Assembly (NCBI GenBank): GCA_965249455.1
Contig: OZ252236.1
Coordinates: 3,286,001-3,350,000, forward strand
Origin: Jiulongibacter sp024742395
Lineage (GTDB): Bacteria > Bacteroidota > Bacteroidia > Cytophagales > Spirosomataceae
Direction of reading: 5' to 3'
Length of the DNA stretch: 64,000 nt
Below, piece by piece: positions 18,138 to 27,535 of this stretch. The notes under the pieces were generated by a model, which did no database searches, was not told the origin of the DNA, and saw only the letters and a program-made list of their open reading frames with translations. Each line of letters starts with the position of its first letter. Within the stretch, counting starts at the first letter, position 1. Both the position numbers and the translations under genes were made by a program.

Positions 18138-19046
18138 TCAATTTGGAAGTTTTCTCTTATAAGTTAAGTCATAGGCTGGCAATAAATCCCCATTGGCTTC
18201 TTTTTGCGTTTCACTGTACTGCCTCACCGTATTGTCGTCAAGCTTAAAGAAAGTCAATGTTCCTTTAAGCCCTTCTTTATCTATGAACTCAAATCGCATG
18301 GCATTTTCTTTCAAAATACCCTTTGTAAAGGTTTGACGGTCATCTAGCGATCCTTGCCAGTGCTGTTCCCAATATCCTTTTTCAGAATTGTAATAATTCA
18401 AACTTTTGCCTTCATGCGTATTAATGAGAGAGCTCCAATTTTCCAAAATTGCACAACCATGCGAAACCGATTCAATTTTACTGAAACCCACCAAATTAGC
18501 TCCTCCGGTCGGATATACATCCCATTCTCCAATCCAATAATCCAGCTCTCTGAATTTAGAATTATACTTGCATGGATAAGCCTGCTTTTCCAATTTCTCT
18601 TTCAGTTGCAAGAATTTTTCTGTTTGCCGGATATTCGCAAAATGTGGTTCTTCTTCAAACTCCTTTAACCCTTTATAGCCTTTGTCTACAGCCTTTTCCA
18701 GCCAATTCAGAGCCGTTTCCTTTTCTCCTTTTAAAGAGTAGATTTTTGCCAGCCGAGACCAGGCCGTATAAGTTAGAGCAGGTACCTTGTCCTGATTAAG
18801 CTCCAGGCTTTTCTTAATTAATTCTATACCTTTCTCAAGCTCTCCGGTTCTGTAATGAACATACCCGTATCGGTAGGTTACCAGAGCATTGGAGGGGTCC
18901 TCTTCAATTAATTCGCTGTACAGAGCCTTGGCTTCTTCAAAATGATCAGTGTAATACAATGAATCTGCCAGGGCTCGTTTTTCCTGGGCAAATACAAGCG
19001 AACTAAAAAGCAGTGAAATGAGAAGTACTAATCTGGTCTTTTGCAT
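18138..19046 (-). CDS. Exported TPR protein with DUF1579-like C-terminal domain
   Basis: The 302-residue protein has a signal peptide (to about residue 20, SLVFAQ), TPR-like helices at about 22-120 (EEAKALYSELIEEDPSNALVTYRYGYVHYRTGELEKG, ALNWLEKAVDKGY), and a C-terminal beta domain from about 165 (LDYWIGEWDVYPTGG..GFSKIESVSHGCAILENW, YWEQHWQGSL) like the lipocalin-like DUF1579 family. Function unknown. It may be cotranscribed with gldC. Confidence 0.8.
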   Translation of the reverse strand: MQKTRLVLLISLLFSSLVFAQEKRALADSLYYTDHFEEAKALYSELIEEDPSNALVTYRYGYVHYRTGELEKGIELIKKSLELNQDKVPALTYTAWSRLAKIYSLKGEKETALNWLEKAVDKGYKGLKEFEEEPHFANIRQTEKFLQLKEKLEKQAYPCKYNSKFRELDYWIGEWDVYPTGGANLVGFSKIESVSHGCAILENWSSLINTHEGKSLNYYNSEKGYWEQHWQGSLDDRQTFTKGILKENAMRFEFIDKEGLKGTLTFFKLDDNTVRQYSETQKEANGDLLPAYDLTYKRKLPN

Positions 19047-19104
19047 AGAAGTTTTTTTAACAAAACTCCTATTTATTCAGAAAGCATGCTTCACCCATTT
19101 TGGG

Positions 19105-19743
19105 CTAAATCAAATTGTCTTTTTCTGCGACTATCAAGGCGTCCGTTTTATTATTGACATGTAGCTTCTGATAAATATTCCGAATATGTGTTTTTACGGT
19201 TTCCATGCTAATAAAGAGATCGTCCGCAATAGAATGATAGGTCTTTCCCTTTGAAAGCAAGGCCAAAACCTCTGTTTCACGTTCAGATAAAGGTGTATCC
19301 TGACTTCTTTGAAACGATTTTACTACTAAAGAGGCTATTTTGGAGGACATAGGGGCTCCTCCTTTCATGAGTTCATCCAATGCTTTTATTAGGCCTTCAG
19401 GGTCTGTATCTTTAGTCAAATAACCCATGGCTCCTGCCACAAGAGCATCGAAAACCATTTTGCTATCTTCATGCACACTTACTACTAAAATAACGGTTTT
19501 AGGTCTGGCTTTTTTAATTCTCTTTATTCCTTCAATTCCATGCATTTCAGGCATTTCTAAATCAATAATGACCAAATCGGGCTTGTCACTGCTCAATTTT
19601 TTGAGAGCAGGCACACAGGAAGGATAATCATTAACAACTACATACTCTGCATGTGTACCGATAATTTCTTTAAAGCCTTCACGTACATCATTGTTATCCT
19701 CTATGAGAACAACTCTGGTCAATGGTTTATATGTCTGTATCAT
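19105..19743 (-). CDS. NarL/FixJ-type response regulator
   Basis: This 212-residue regulator has a receiver domain (acidic pair Glu15/Asp16, phospho-acceptor Asp61 in VIIDLEMPEMHG, Lys111 in YLTKD) and a LuxR-type helix-turn-helix at about 148-210 (LSERETEVLALLSKGKTYHSIADDLFISMETVKTHIRNIYQKLHV). Its start overlaps the 3' end of the sensor kinase gene by 17 bp, so the two are translationally coupled and form one two-component system. Target genes are not indicated. Confidence 0.95.
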   Translation of the reverse strand: MIQTYKPLTRVVLIEDNNDVREGFKEIIGTHAEYVVVNDYPSCVPALKKLSSDKPDLVIIDLEMPEMHGIEGIKRIKKARPKTVILVVSVHEDSKMVFDALVAGAMGYLTKDTDPEGLIKALDELMKGGAPMSSKIASLVVKSFQRSQDTPLSERETEVLALLSKGKTYHSIADDLFISMETVKTHIRNIYQKLHVNNKTDALIVAEKDNLI

Positions 19744-22648
19744 TTTTATACGCTTTTTTAATTCTTATTTCTGTGCCTTCACCTACTGACGAAGTCATTT
19801 TTAAATCTGCCTTTATTTTTTCAGATCGGGTTTCCATATTCGTAAGACCATATCTTCCATTTTCTATTGAGTTTATCATATACCCAACGCCATTATCTCT
19901 AAGAAACAGAGTCCAGCTACCCTTTTTAATGCTAAATCCAAACTCTACTTTAGATGCTTTGGAGTGCTTCAAGACATTGGTCATTGCCTCCTTAAAAATC
20001 ATTATTAGCTGCATACTATCCCCTGATTTTAAAATAACATCCTGCATTTCAGAAGTGATTTCAGAATTACACAGAAAATCTTGTTCACTGTATTGGAATA
20101 GCTTTTCTCCCATGTCTTTTATGTACATAGCTATTTCAGAAAAAATATTGCTTTCAGGATTTATGGTCCAGATAAAGTCTTTTGTATCACTGTAAAGCTT
20201 ACGTGCATTCAGTTGTATTTGATTAAGTATTTTCTTCTCCTCAGCTCCGCTGTTTTTCATTTTTAGGTTCAATACTCCGGTTTGAGTGCTGATAGAAGCT
20301 AATCGGTTTCCTACCTCATCATGAAAATCCTGACCCAATTGCTGCCGAATTTCATTTTCTGTTTGTTCCTTCAATTCACGTAAGCGTAAGGCCTCAGATA
20401 TTTTCCTTTCTGCAGACCATCTTTGATAACGATATACTAAAAATGCTAAAATCAATACAGATAAACCCATAAACCACCAGGTTCTGTAAAAGGGAGGTTT
20501 TATAGAGATAGAATACTCCAATAGCTTAGTCTCGTCCAGATCCAATGCATTCTTTATTTGTAAGACATGCTCTCCTATGTCAATATTGGTAAGAAATAGG
20601 GAGCCATTCTCAGGCACTTCATTCCAGGAATGACCCTCTCCTTTCCATCGATAATAAAGAATGGCTCTGTTAGGATATTTCTGAGAAACCGCTTTAAAAC
20701 TTAAGGAAAGACTATTGAATTTATATGGTAAAACCAGGCCTTTTTCTGTTTCATAGTCTGACACTAAAAGAGTATCAAACAAGAATGATTTTTGATCTAA
20801 AACAGGAGCATAAACTACTTCATTTACTTCTTCCAGACTGTCTACCAGCTCAAAAAGGCCATAAATCGAACCGATCCAAACATTGTTTTTATCATCAGCT
20901 ATCAGAGAGTTTGAGTTGGTCTCCAGACCAGTAAAGCCTTCATGCTTACCATAATATTTCTTCGAGAGAATCTTATTGGCAGAGGAGAATTGTATCTTCT
21001 CAATACCCTTTTCTGAGCCTATCCAAATATCATTGTTTTGGTCAATGGTCAGGTTATAAATCAGCTGAGAATGAAGCCCATCTTCCGTGTCAAAATTGAG
21101 TAACTCGTTGGTGTCAAAATCATATAAGTACAGGCCCGTCTCCAGTTCTGCCCAAAAAAGCCTGTTTTCTTTTTTATCATATGCAGACTGTAAAATATAA
21201 TGCGATTTATCCATTTGTGCATTAGGCACAAGTACAGCTTTACCATGTTTAAAAAAGTAAAGTGAATCTAAAGTAAAGACAGCGTAAAAATCAGGAGCAA
21301 TTTCTGCGGTACTATTTACCATGCTGGCAGTGGGCAGTAAATAATTGCTGTCTTGCGATGCGATAAAAAGGCCTTCAGATGTATCGTACATTTTTTCGCC
21401 TTTGCTGTTATATCTTAAAGTTACTCCAGCCGCTTTCTCTGGCCATTTGGCCGGCTTAGCTACTTTTTCTAACTGTCCCCTCTGGTTTAGTATAAATTCG
21501 CCGTACCGCCTGAAAAAGAAATGTGGCCTGCCTTGAGGATCAAAAACAACGTTTCTGAAATACTCAAAATCCAGCTCTTTGGTTGAAGGTACCCTACCAA
21601 TTAACTTGTTATTTTTGATCAGAACAGTACCTTCATTGTAAGAAGTGGCATAAACTATAGCTTCGGGACTAATGGCTATATTGTAAATAACCATTCCGCC
21701 TTTTGATAGATTATTAAAACTAATAACCGGCACCGACGGAACCTTGAAAAAGCCGTTACCATTTGTGGCTATCCATAGTACCTTCTCCTTATCTTTCAAG
21801 AGGAGTCTGATAGGTGATTGTTTAATATCTGCTGTAAACAAGTCTTTTTGAGGTTCCAATCGATCATTTAAAACTGTCAATTTCTCATGCCCAATCAAGT
21901 ACAGTTCCTCTCCTGCTGATTGGAGAAAACCATGTTCCTCCGAATTAATTAAAACGCTTTTCCTCTTACTTAAAGGATGATTTAAATAGAGCTTACCGGC
22001 TTCAAGCGTATAAAGTGAATCCCTTGTAACAGGAACAAAATCAAAATTTCCCTTTTCTTTAATTCCGTGCTCTTTTGTTAGGGTAGTATCCGATACCAGA
22101 AAGATATTTTGAAAAAATGTAAGGAGGTATAGTTCTCCATTTTTATCGGTTTTTAAACTTCTTATGGGTTCTTTGGGAGTAGATGATATAGCTTTCGATA
22201 CTTTTTTTTCGGTATCAAATACTGATAATGTATAGTAACCCTCAACAAGATAAAGCTTGTTTCTTTTATTTAAGGACAGACTCATAACACTCTCCTTAGA
22301 TGAGTAGAGGTTTTCGGTCTGGTAGGTATTTAAATTTAGTTTACTAAGCCCTTTGGGCGATGCGATATACAAATTGTCACCAAGGATAACTAAATCATTT
22401 ATTTCATTACTTATGAGTCCGTTTTCTTTTTTGAAGTTCCTGAAATGCTGGCCATCAAATCGGCATAATCCACCACCCCTGGTGCCTACCCACATAAAGC
22501 CATGATGATCCTGAACCATGGCAGAAACCTGTGACTGCCCCAGACCGTCCTGAACACCATAATGCTCATAATAAACTCTTTGAGACCAAGCAGTTTCAAT
22601 AAAGAAAAGAAGCAGAATGAATTGAAGTGTCCGCATAAAAAAAGCCAA
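19727..22648 (-). CDS. Two-component sensor kinase with extracytoplasmic beta-propellers
   Basis: The 973-residue protein has a signal peptide (first codon at 22648, or the ATG four codons on giving MRTLQFILLLFF), then about 620 residues of regulator-propeller repeats (YGVQDGLGQSQVSAMVQDHHGFMWVGT, DGLHSQLIYNLTIDQNNDIWIGS), a Y_Y_Y immunoglobulin-like domain at about 650-715, a membrane helix at about 720-739, and a HisKA_3 dimerisation domain with the phospho-His in DFHDE (774-778). An HATPase domain with DNGVGY and GLTNM follows. This is the DesK/NarX kinase class, not the hybrid AraC type usual for polysaccharide loci. It partners the overlapping regulator gene. No SusCD or glycosidase gene is adjacent, so the ligand is unknown. 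Confidence 0.95.
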   Translation of the reverse strand: MAFFMRTLQFILLLFFIETAWSQRVYYEHYGVQDGLGQSQVSAMVQDHHGFMWVGTRGGGLCRFDGQHFRNFKKENGLISNEINDLVILGDNLYIASPKGLSKLNLNTYQTENLYSSKESVMSLSLNKRNKLYLVEGYYTLSVFDTEKKVSKAISSTPKEPIRSLKTDKNGELYLLTFFQNIFLVSDTTLTKEHGIKEKGNFDFVPVTRDSLYTLEAGKLYLNHPLSKRKSVLINSEEHGFLQSAGEELYLIGHEKLTVLNDRLEPQKDLFTADIKQSPIRLLLKDKEKVLWIATNGNGFFKVPSVPVISFNNLSKGGMVIYNIAISPEAIVYATSYNEGTVLIKNNKLIGRVPSTKELDFEYFRNVVFDPQGRPHFFFRRYGEFILNQRGQLEKVAKPAKWPEKAAGVTLRYNSKGEKMYDTSEGLFIASQDSNYLLPTASMVNSTAEIAPDFYAVFTLDSLYFFKHGKAVLVPNAQMDKSHYILQSAYDKKENRLFWAELETGLYLYDFDTNELLNFDTEDGLHSQLIYNLTIDQNNDIWIGSEKGIEKIQFSSANKILSKKYYGKHEGFTGLETNSNSLIADDKNNVWIGSIYGLFELVDSLEEVNEVVYAPVLDQKSFLFDTLLVSDYETEKGLVLPYKFNSLSLSFKAVSQKYPNRAILYYRWKGEGHSWNEVPENGSLFLTNIDIGEHVLQIKNALDLDETKLLEYSISIKPPFYRTWWFMGLSVLILAFLVYRYQRWSAERKISEALRLRELKEQTENEIRQQLGQDFHDEVGNRLASISTQTGVLNLKMKNSGAEEKKILNQIQLNARKLYSDTKDFIWTINPESNIFSEIAMYIKDMGEKLFQYSEQDFLCNSEITSEMQDVILKSGDSMQLIMIFKEAMTNVLKHSKASKVEFGFSIKKGSWTLFLRDNGVGYMINSIENGRYGLTNMETRSEKIKADLKMTSSVGEGTEIRIKKAYKNDTDI

Positions 22649-22744
22649 ACCCGTTGAAGTAGGAATGGCGATTTAATTGGTTTTTAGTTGTTATCAAAAT
22701 TGGAACTTAAATTGATACAACTTATCCCCCATTTTAGGGGAGAT

Positions 22745-23467
22745 CTAGATACTTCCAAAAACTCTTTTCAAAAGATCGGAAGTTCTGGCCAATGGATTCT
22801 CTCTGATTTTAGCTTCCTCATCTGCAATCATAAGAAAAAGTCCGTCAATTGCCTTCTGTGTAGCATAACCCTTCAAATCGGGATCAATGTCTTTAGTCAA
22901 AGGTATTTTATTGTAAACCGTAGCCAAATCAGTATAATATTTAGTTGCTTCTGTTTTGTTCAAGGCTTTCTCAACCACGGGCATAAAGGCTGCAATAAGT
23001 TCCGGAGAAGTTGTTCTTTTAAGATATACCGTTGCGGCGTCTTTCTCCCCTTTTAAAATGCTTAAAGCGTCTGTAATAGTCATTTGTTTTATGGCACTCA
23101 CAAAAATAGGTTTAGCTTCTTTTGCCGCTTCTTCTGCTCCTCTGTTTAATGCAAGGACAAATTTATCTACCTCACTGCCCAGTCCTATATTTCGCAAAGC
23201 GTTTTCAACACGCTGCACATCCTCTGGAAACGGGATTTTAATTCGAGCATTGCCAAAGTAACCATTCTCTTTAGAAACCATATCTGCTCCGTGATCAATA
23301 CCCACCTGAAGTGCTTCCTTAAGGCCTGCAGCAATGTCTTCTTTGCTCAAAGCACCACCGCCAGTAGAACCTAAAACTGCCTCTGCCACTTTACCTAGGT
23401 TTATTTTCTGAGCACATGAAGTAAAGAGAATGGTACAACCAAAGAATACTAATAGTAATTTTTTCAT
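22745..23467 (-). CDS. DUF4197 family lipoprotein
   Basis: The 240-residue protein has a lipoprotein signal (MKKLLLVFFGCTILFTSC, lipid Cys18) and the DUF4197 signature: LSKEDIAAGLKEAL..G...GAD.VS..NGYFGN..IKIPFPEDVQ...ALR..GLG..VD, ALNRGAEEAA, TTSPEL and the terminal IADEEAKIRENP.AR.SDLLKRVFG. It is probably anchored in the periplasmic face of an envelope membrane. Function is unknown. The 5' side is divergent from cinA. Confidence 0.9.
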   Translation of the reverse strand: MKKLLLVFFGCTILFTSCAQKINLGKVAEAVLGSTGGGALSKEDIAAGLKEALQVGIDHGADMVSKENGYFGNARIKIPFPEDVQRVENALRNIGLGSEVDKFVLALNRGAEEAAKEAKPIFVSAIKQMTITDALSILKGEKDAATVYLKRTTSPELIAAFMPVVEKALNKTEATKYYTDLATVYNKIPLTKDIDPDLKGYATQKAIDGLFLMIADEEAKIRENPLARTSDLLKRVFGSI

Positions 23468-23587
23468 TTTTATTTGGATAGCAAAAAGCTATGTTAATTG
23501 GAATATTGGGCGAATTTAGGGAAATTCGAACCGTTTTTTAAGGAAACGAAAACCTGTTCGATTAATTAGAGCAAAGCACGATTATTT

Positions 23588-24841
23588 ATGAAGCTTATCA
23601 AAGCTGAGGTTGTCACTATAGGCGACGAGATTCTTTACGGTCAAATTACGGATACCAACACTCAATGGATGAGTGCCGAATTAGATAAAATTGGTATCAA
23701 GACGATCAGAAAGAGCTCCATTGGAGATGATAAGCAGGAAATTTTATCTCTTCTTAGTGAAAGCCTTAAGCGAGCGGATATTGTTCTGATCACAGGCGGA
23801 CTGGGTCCTACCAAAGATGATATTACCAAAAAGACTATCGCTGAGTTATTTGCTGACCATCTGGAACTTAACTCTGTAGCTCTTGAAATGGTCAAAGCCA
23901 TTTTTGAGAAATTTGGAAGAGAGGTTACGGAAATTAACCGTCAGCAAGCTATGCTTCCATCTAAATGTACGTTCATACCTAATGCAGTGGGCACAGCTCC
24001 TTGCATGTGGTTTGATAAAGACAACAAGGTAATTATTTCAATGCCGGGTGTGCCTTTTGAAATGAAGTACATCATGGAAAATGAAATTTTACCGCGTTTA
24101 AAAGAAAAATTTCAGATGCCGGTCATTCTTCATAAAGTCATTAGGACTACGGGGATCGGTGAGTCTGCACTTGCCGAGCTTATTGAGGAATGGGAAGACC
24201 AACTACCTGCACATATTAAATTGGCTTATTTACCGAATCTGTCTCAAGTTAGACTTCGATTAACCGGGATTGGGGAAGACGAATCTACCGTCAGAGCAGA
24301 GATCAATAAGGAGACTGAAAAAGTTAAGCCTCTTATTCAGTCTTATGTTTTTGGAGAAGATGACGATGAATTAGAATTAGCCATAGGAAGATTGCTGGTA
24401 GAAAGTAATGCAACTTTAACTACTGCAGAAAGTTGTACCGGTGGCTATTTGGCTCATAGCCTTACAGCAAATCCCGGAAGTTCAGCTTATTTCCTGGGAT
24501 CTGTAGTAAGTTACGCCAATGAGGTTAAAATAAACCAATTGGGAGTAAAGCCTGAGACTTTAAGGGATTATGGAGCTGTTTCAGAACAAACTGTAATTCA
24601 AATGGCTGAGGGGGCAAAAAACAGGCTTGGCAGTACTTATTCCTTGGCTACCAGCGGAATAGCAGGACCTGACGGAGGTACAGAAGAAAAGCCCGTTGGG
24701 ACAATCTGGATTGCATGTGCAGGCCCAAAAGGTACTGTGACAAAAAAAATATTGAGCAGCAAAACAAGACTTGTGAATATAAAATACGCAAGTAAAGTAG
24801 CTTTGAATTTGCTACGTAAAATGATTTTAAACGAAATTTGA
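23588..24841 (+). CDS. cinA: CinA family protein, nicotinamide-nucleotide amidase / damage-inducible protein
   Basis: The 417-residue protein has an N-terminal molybdopterin-binding-like domain (AEVVTIGDEILYGQITDTNTQWMS, ITGGLGPTKDDITKKTIAE, MPGVPFEMKYIM) and a C-terminal PncC amidase domain (TTAESCTGGYLAHSLTANPGSS with the catalytic Ser, TSGIAGPDGGTEEKPVGTIWIA). CinA/PncC deamidates NMN in pyridine nucleotide recycling, and the N domain may be an ADP-ribose pyrophosphatase. The length is normal for the two-domain form. Its TGA overlaps a possible TTG start of the next gene. Confidence 0.95.
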   Translation: MKLIKAEVVTIGDEILYGQITDTNTQWMSAELDKIGIKTIRKSSIGDDKQEILSLLSESLKRADIVLITGGLGPTKDDITKKTIAELFADHLELNSVALEMVKAIFEKFGREVTEINRQQAMLPSKCTFIPNAVGTAPCMWFDKDNKVIISMPGVPFEMKYIMENEILPRLKEKFQMPVILHKVIRTTGIGESALAELIEEWEDQLPAHIKLAYLPNLSQVRLRLTGIGEDESTVRAEINKETEKVKPLIQSYVFGEDDDELELAIGRLLVESNATLTTAESCTGGYLAHSLTANPGSSAYFLGSVVSYANEVKINQLGVKPETLRDYGAVSEQTVIQMAEGAKNRLGSTYSLATSGIAGPDGGTEEKPVGTIWIACAGPKGTVTKKILSSKTRLVNIKYASKVALNLLRKMILNEI

Positions 24842-26097
24842 CCGACAAAATAGAAAGGATGGTTGAAGTAGAGATGAAAATGCCCACTATGGGCGAGAGT
24901 ATTTTTGAGTGTACCGTACTAAACTGGCTCGTTAACGAAGGAGATACAGTAAGTGCAGATGATATGATTTTGGAGGTGGCTACCGATAAAATCGATACAG
25001 AAATAGGTGCACAATATTCGGGTACCATTGTCAAATTTTTAGTTAATACCGGTGATGTAGCAGCCATTGGAAGTCCTATCTGTGTTATCAGAACCGAGGA
25101 TGATGTGGAGGTAGACGAGGTAGATGAACTGGCTAAAGAGCTTGAAAATGAAATTGGCACCATCAAAGAAGTTGTTTCAGTTGGGAATGACAATGGAGTT
25201 TCAGGAAAGTTCTTCTCTCCTTTGGTTCTTAGCATAGCCAAAGAAGAAGGTATTAGCAAAAAGGAACTTAACAGTATTAAAGGGACCGGTTTAAACAATC
25301 GTGTCACAAAAGAGGATATTCTTGCTTACGTGAAATCTGGAGGTAAGAAACAATCGTTTAATTTTCAGAAGGAAGAATTCAAAGCTGGTGAAGATACCAT
25401 TATTGAGATGGATCGTCTTAGAATGATGATTTCTGACAGAATGGTAAGCTCTAAAAGAGTAGCTCCACACGTGGCCTCTTTTGTTGAAACTGACATGACT
25501 ACCAGTGTTAAATGGAGAGAGAAAAATAAAGACGCCTTCTTTGATAAATACAATGAAAAAATAACGTTCACGCCTATATTAATAGAGGCCGTTGCAAAAG
25601 CTATTAAAGCCTTTCCAATGATCAATATTCAGGTAGACGTACCTAGAATAATCAAAAAAGGTGATATCAATATTGGCATGGCAGTAGCCTTACCTGATGG
25701 CAATTTAATTGTTCCTGTGATAAAACATGCAGACCAATATTCACTGCCTGATTTAGCCAGAAAAGTAAATGATCTGGCAAAAAGAGCCAGAAATAATCAA
25801 TTAAAGCCAGATGAATTAACCGGAGGCACCTATACCATAAGTAATATTGGAGGTTTTGGTAACATTGCCGGTACTCCAATTATTATGCAGCCTCAAGTGG
25901 CTATCATGGCCTTCGGAACCATCAGAAAAAAACCCGCAGTCATTGAAACGCCTGAGGGTGACCTGATTGGGATCAGGCATCAAATGATCATTTCACATTC
26001 TTATGATCATAGAGTAGTTGATGGCTCCCTGGGTGGTCTTTTTGTGAAAGCTGTTTCGGACAATTTAGAGAGTTTTGATATAAACCGGGAAATATAA
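24838..26097 (+). CDS. 2-oxo acid dehydrogenase E2 component, dihydrolipoamide acyltransferase
   Basis: The protein has an N-terminal lipoyl domain (MPTMGESIFECTVLNWLV; lipoyl Lys51 in EVATDKIDTEIG), an E3/E1-binding domain (SPLVLSIAKEEGISKKELNSI.GTG..NRVTKEDILAYV, about 120-165) and the catalytic trimer domain ending in HSYDHRVVDG with the active His near 391. MPTMGES and the overall size fit a branched-chain or 2-oxoglutarate type E2; which one is not decided by the sequence. A TTG at 24838 overlaps the cinA stop (TTGA); an ATG at 24859 (MVEVEMKMPTMGES) is an equally good start. No E1 or E3 gene is adjacent, so the complex partners are encoded elsewhere. Confidence 0.93.
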   Translation: MTDKIERMVEVEMKMPTMGESIFECTVLNWLVNEGDTVSADDMILEVATDKIDTEIGAQYSGTIVKFLVNTGDVAAIGSPICVIRTEDDVEVDEVDELAKELENEIGTIKEVVSVGNDNGVSGKFFSPLVLSIAKEEGISKKELNSIKGTGLNNRVTKEDILAYVKSGGKKQSFNFQKEEFKAGEDTIIEMDRLRMMISDRMVSSKRVAPHVASFVETDMTTSVKWREKNKDAFFDKYNEKITFTPILIEAVAKAIKAFPMINIQVDVPRIIKKGDINIGMAVALPDGNLIVPVIKHADQYSLPDLARKVNDLAKRARNNQLKPDELTGGTYTISNIGGFGNIAGTPIIMQPQVAIMAFGTIRKKPAVIETPEGDLIGIRHQMIISHSYDHRVVDGSLGGLFVKAVSDNLESFDINREI

Positions 26098-26104
26098 GAA
26101 TCAG

Positions 26105-27535
26105 ATGGTTTTTAACTCGTTTGCCTTTCTGATCTTCTTTCCACTGGTAACACTTCTATATTTTTATTTACCTCATAAATATAGATGGTGGCTGTTATTG
26201 TTCTCCAGCTGCGTATTCTACGCCTGGTTTAAAGTAGAATATCTCCTCATTTTGGTCTTCACCATTGTAGTTGACTATTTTGCTGCTCTATGGATAGAAC
26301 GAGAAGAAGGCTCTAAACGAAAATGGGCCTTAATTATTTCCATTATAGCCAATGTGGGTGTTTTAGCCGTATTCAAGTATGCCAATTTCATGATCGGTAC
26401 GGTTAACTCCATCTTTTTCAGATTGGGAAAGGAAACTTTTGATCTTTGGGATATTCTCTTACCTATTGGCTTAAGTTTTCACACTTTTCAGGCCATGAGT
26501 TATACCATAGAGGTATATAGAGGCAAGGTTCCCGCTGAAAGGAATTTATTCAGGTATGCTCTTTATGTGATGTTTTATCCTCAACTGGTCGCTGGTCCTA
26601 TTGAAAGACCACAAAACGTTATTCACCAATATTACGAGGAGCATAAATTTGATTACCATAGAGTGGTAAGTGGACTCCGGCTTATGCTATGGGGAATGTT
26701 TAAGAAGGTGGTCATTGCTGACAGGTTGGCCATTTTTGTAGAAAAAGTATATGACCATCCCGAAGGTTTCTCTGGATTGCCAATCATAACGGCAACTATC
26801 TTTTTTGGTTTTCAAATTTTCTGTGATTTCTCCGGTTATACCGACATCGGTCTAGGTGCTGCCCGTGTCATGGGTTTTGACCTTATGAAGAATTTTGATC
26901 GCCCTTATTTCTCGAAAAGCATTTCGGAATTTTGGCGTAGATGGCATATATCGCTTTCTAGTTGGTTTAGAGACTATGTTTATATTCCATTAGGAGGAAA
27001 CAGGGTCTCTACTTTCAGAAAATACTTTAACCTTTTTGTGGTGTTTCTTCTCAGTGGCTTGTGGCATGGAGCTAGCTGGAACTTCGTCATCTGGGGTTCT
27101 TTGCATGGTATTTACCTGATTGTAGGCCAGCTTACAGGTGACCTGCAGAGAAGGGTTATTTCAATGCTTAGGATTCCCCTTCTGGAGAAAGCTATTCATG
27201 CCGGACTGGTCTTCTTTTTTATTAGTGTTGCCTGGGTATTTTTCAGAGCATCAGCTTTTTCTAATTCCATCTATCTTTTGAAAAATATGTTTATGTCATC
27301 CAGTCATAACATTCAAGAGGTTTGGCAAATGATTGGTACACAAGATGCCTTGATTATTGTCTTTGCTATAGGTCTTATGGAGAGTGTTCATTGGTTTCAG
27401 CGTACCCATTCGGTTTCTGAATGGATGGACGCCCAGCCTAAATGGTTTAGATGGAGCAGTTATTACGTGGCATTTATTAGTATTGTACTTTTTGCAGTTT
27501 ACTCGGGCACTCAATTCATATATTTCCAATTTTAA
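26105..27535 (+). CDS. MBOAT family membrane O-acyltransferase, AlgI-like
   Basis: This 476-residue multi-pass membrane protein shows the AlgI/DltB features: start MVFNSFAFLIFFPLVTLLYFYLPHKYRWW, ILLPIGLSFHTFQAMSYTIEVYRG, YPQLVAGPIERP, FWRRWHISLSSWFRDYVYIPLGGNR and the catalytic LSGLWHGASWNFVIWG with His321. Members move an acyl group, usually acetyl, across the membrane to modify an extracellular polymer. The next gene begins at the base after its stop and encodes an SGNH-like partner, which supports an export acetylation system. It lies 7 bp after the E2 gene, so all three may share a transcript. Confidence 0.93.
   Translation: MVFNSFAFLIFFPLVTLLYFYLPHKYRWWLLLFSSCVFYAWFKVEYLLILVFTIVVDYFAALWIEREEGSKRKWALIISIIANVGVLAVFKYANFMIGTVNSIFFRLGKETFDLWDILLPIGLSFHTFQAMSYTIEVYRGKVPAERNLFRYALYVMFYPQLVAGPIERPQNVIHQYYEEHKFDYHRVVSGLRLMLWGMFKKVVIADRLAIFVEKVYDHPEGFSGLPIITATIFFGFQIFCDFSGYTDIGLGAARVMGFDLMKNFDRPYFSKSISEFWRRWHISLSSWFRDYVYIPLGGNRVSTFRKYFNLFVVFLLSGLWHGASWNFVIWGSLHGIYLIVGQLTGDLQRRVISMLRIPLLEKAIHAGLVFFFISVAWVFFRASAFSNSIYLLKNMFMSSSHNIQEVWQMIGTQDALIIVFAIGLMESVHWFQRTHSVSEWMDAQPKWFRWSSYYVAFISIVLFAVYSGTQFIYFQF

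Noticed and set aside
19722..20195. 157-codon plus-strand frame opposite the sensor kinase
   Set aside because: It is antisense to the well-conserved kinase domains and its product has no recognisable family; it reflects codon bias on the other strand.
22722..22745. Short TCCCC/GGGGA hairpin between the sensor kinase and DUF4197 genes
   Set aside because: Five- to six-bp stem without a T run on the transcribed strand; too weak to call a terminator.
24648..25307. 219-codon minus-strand frame opposite cinA and the E2 gene
   Set aside because: Ser/Thr/Leu-rich low-complexity product, antisense to two strong genes.
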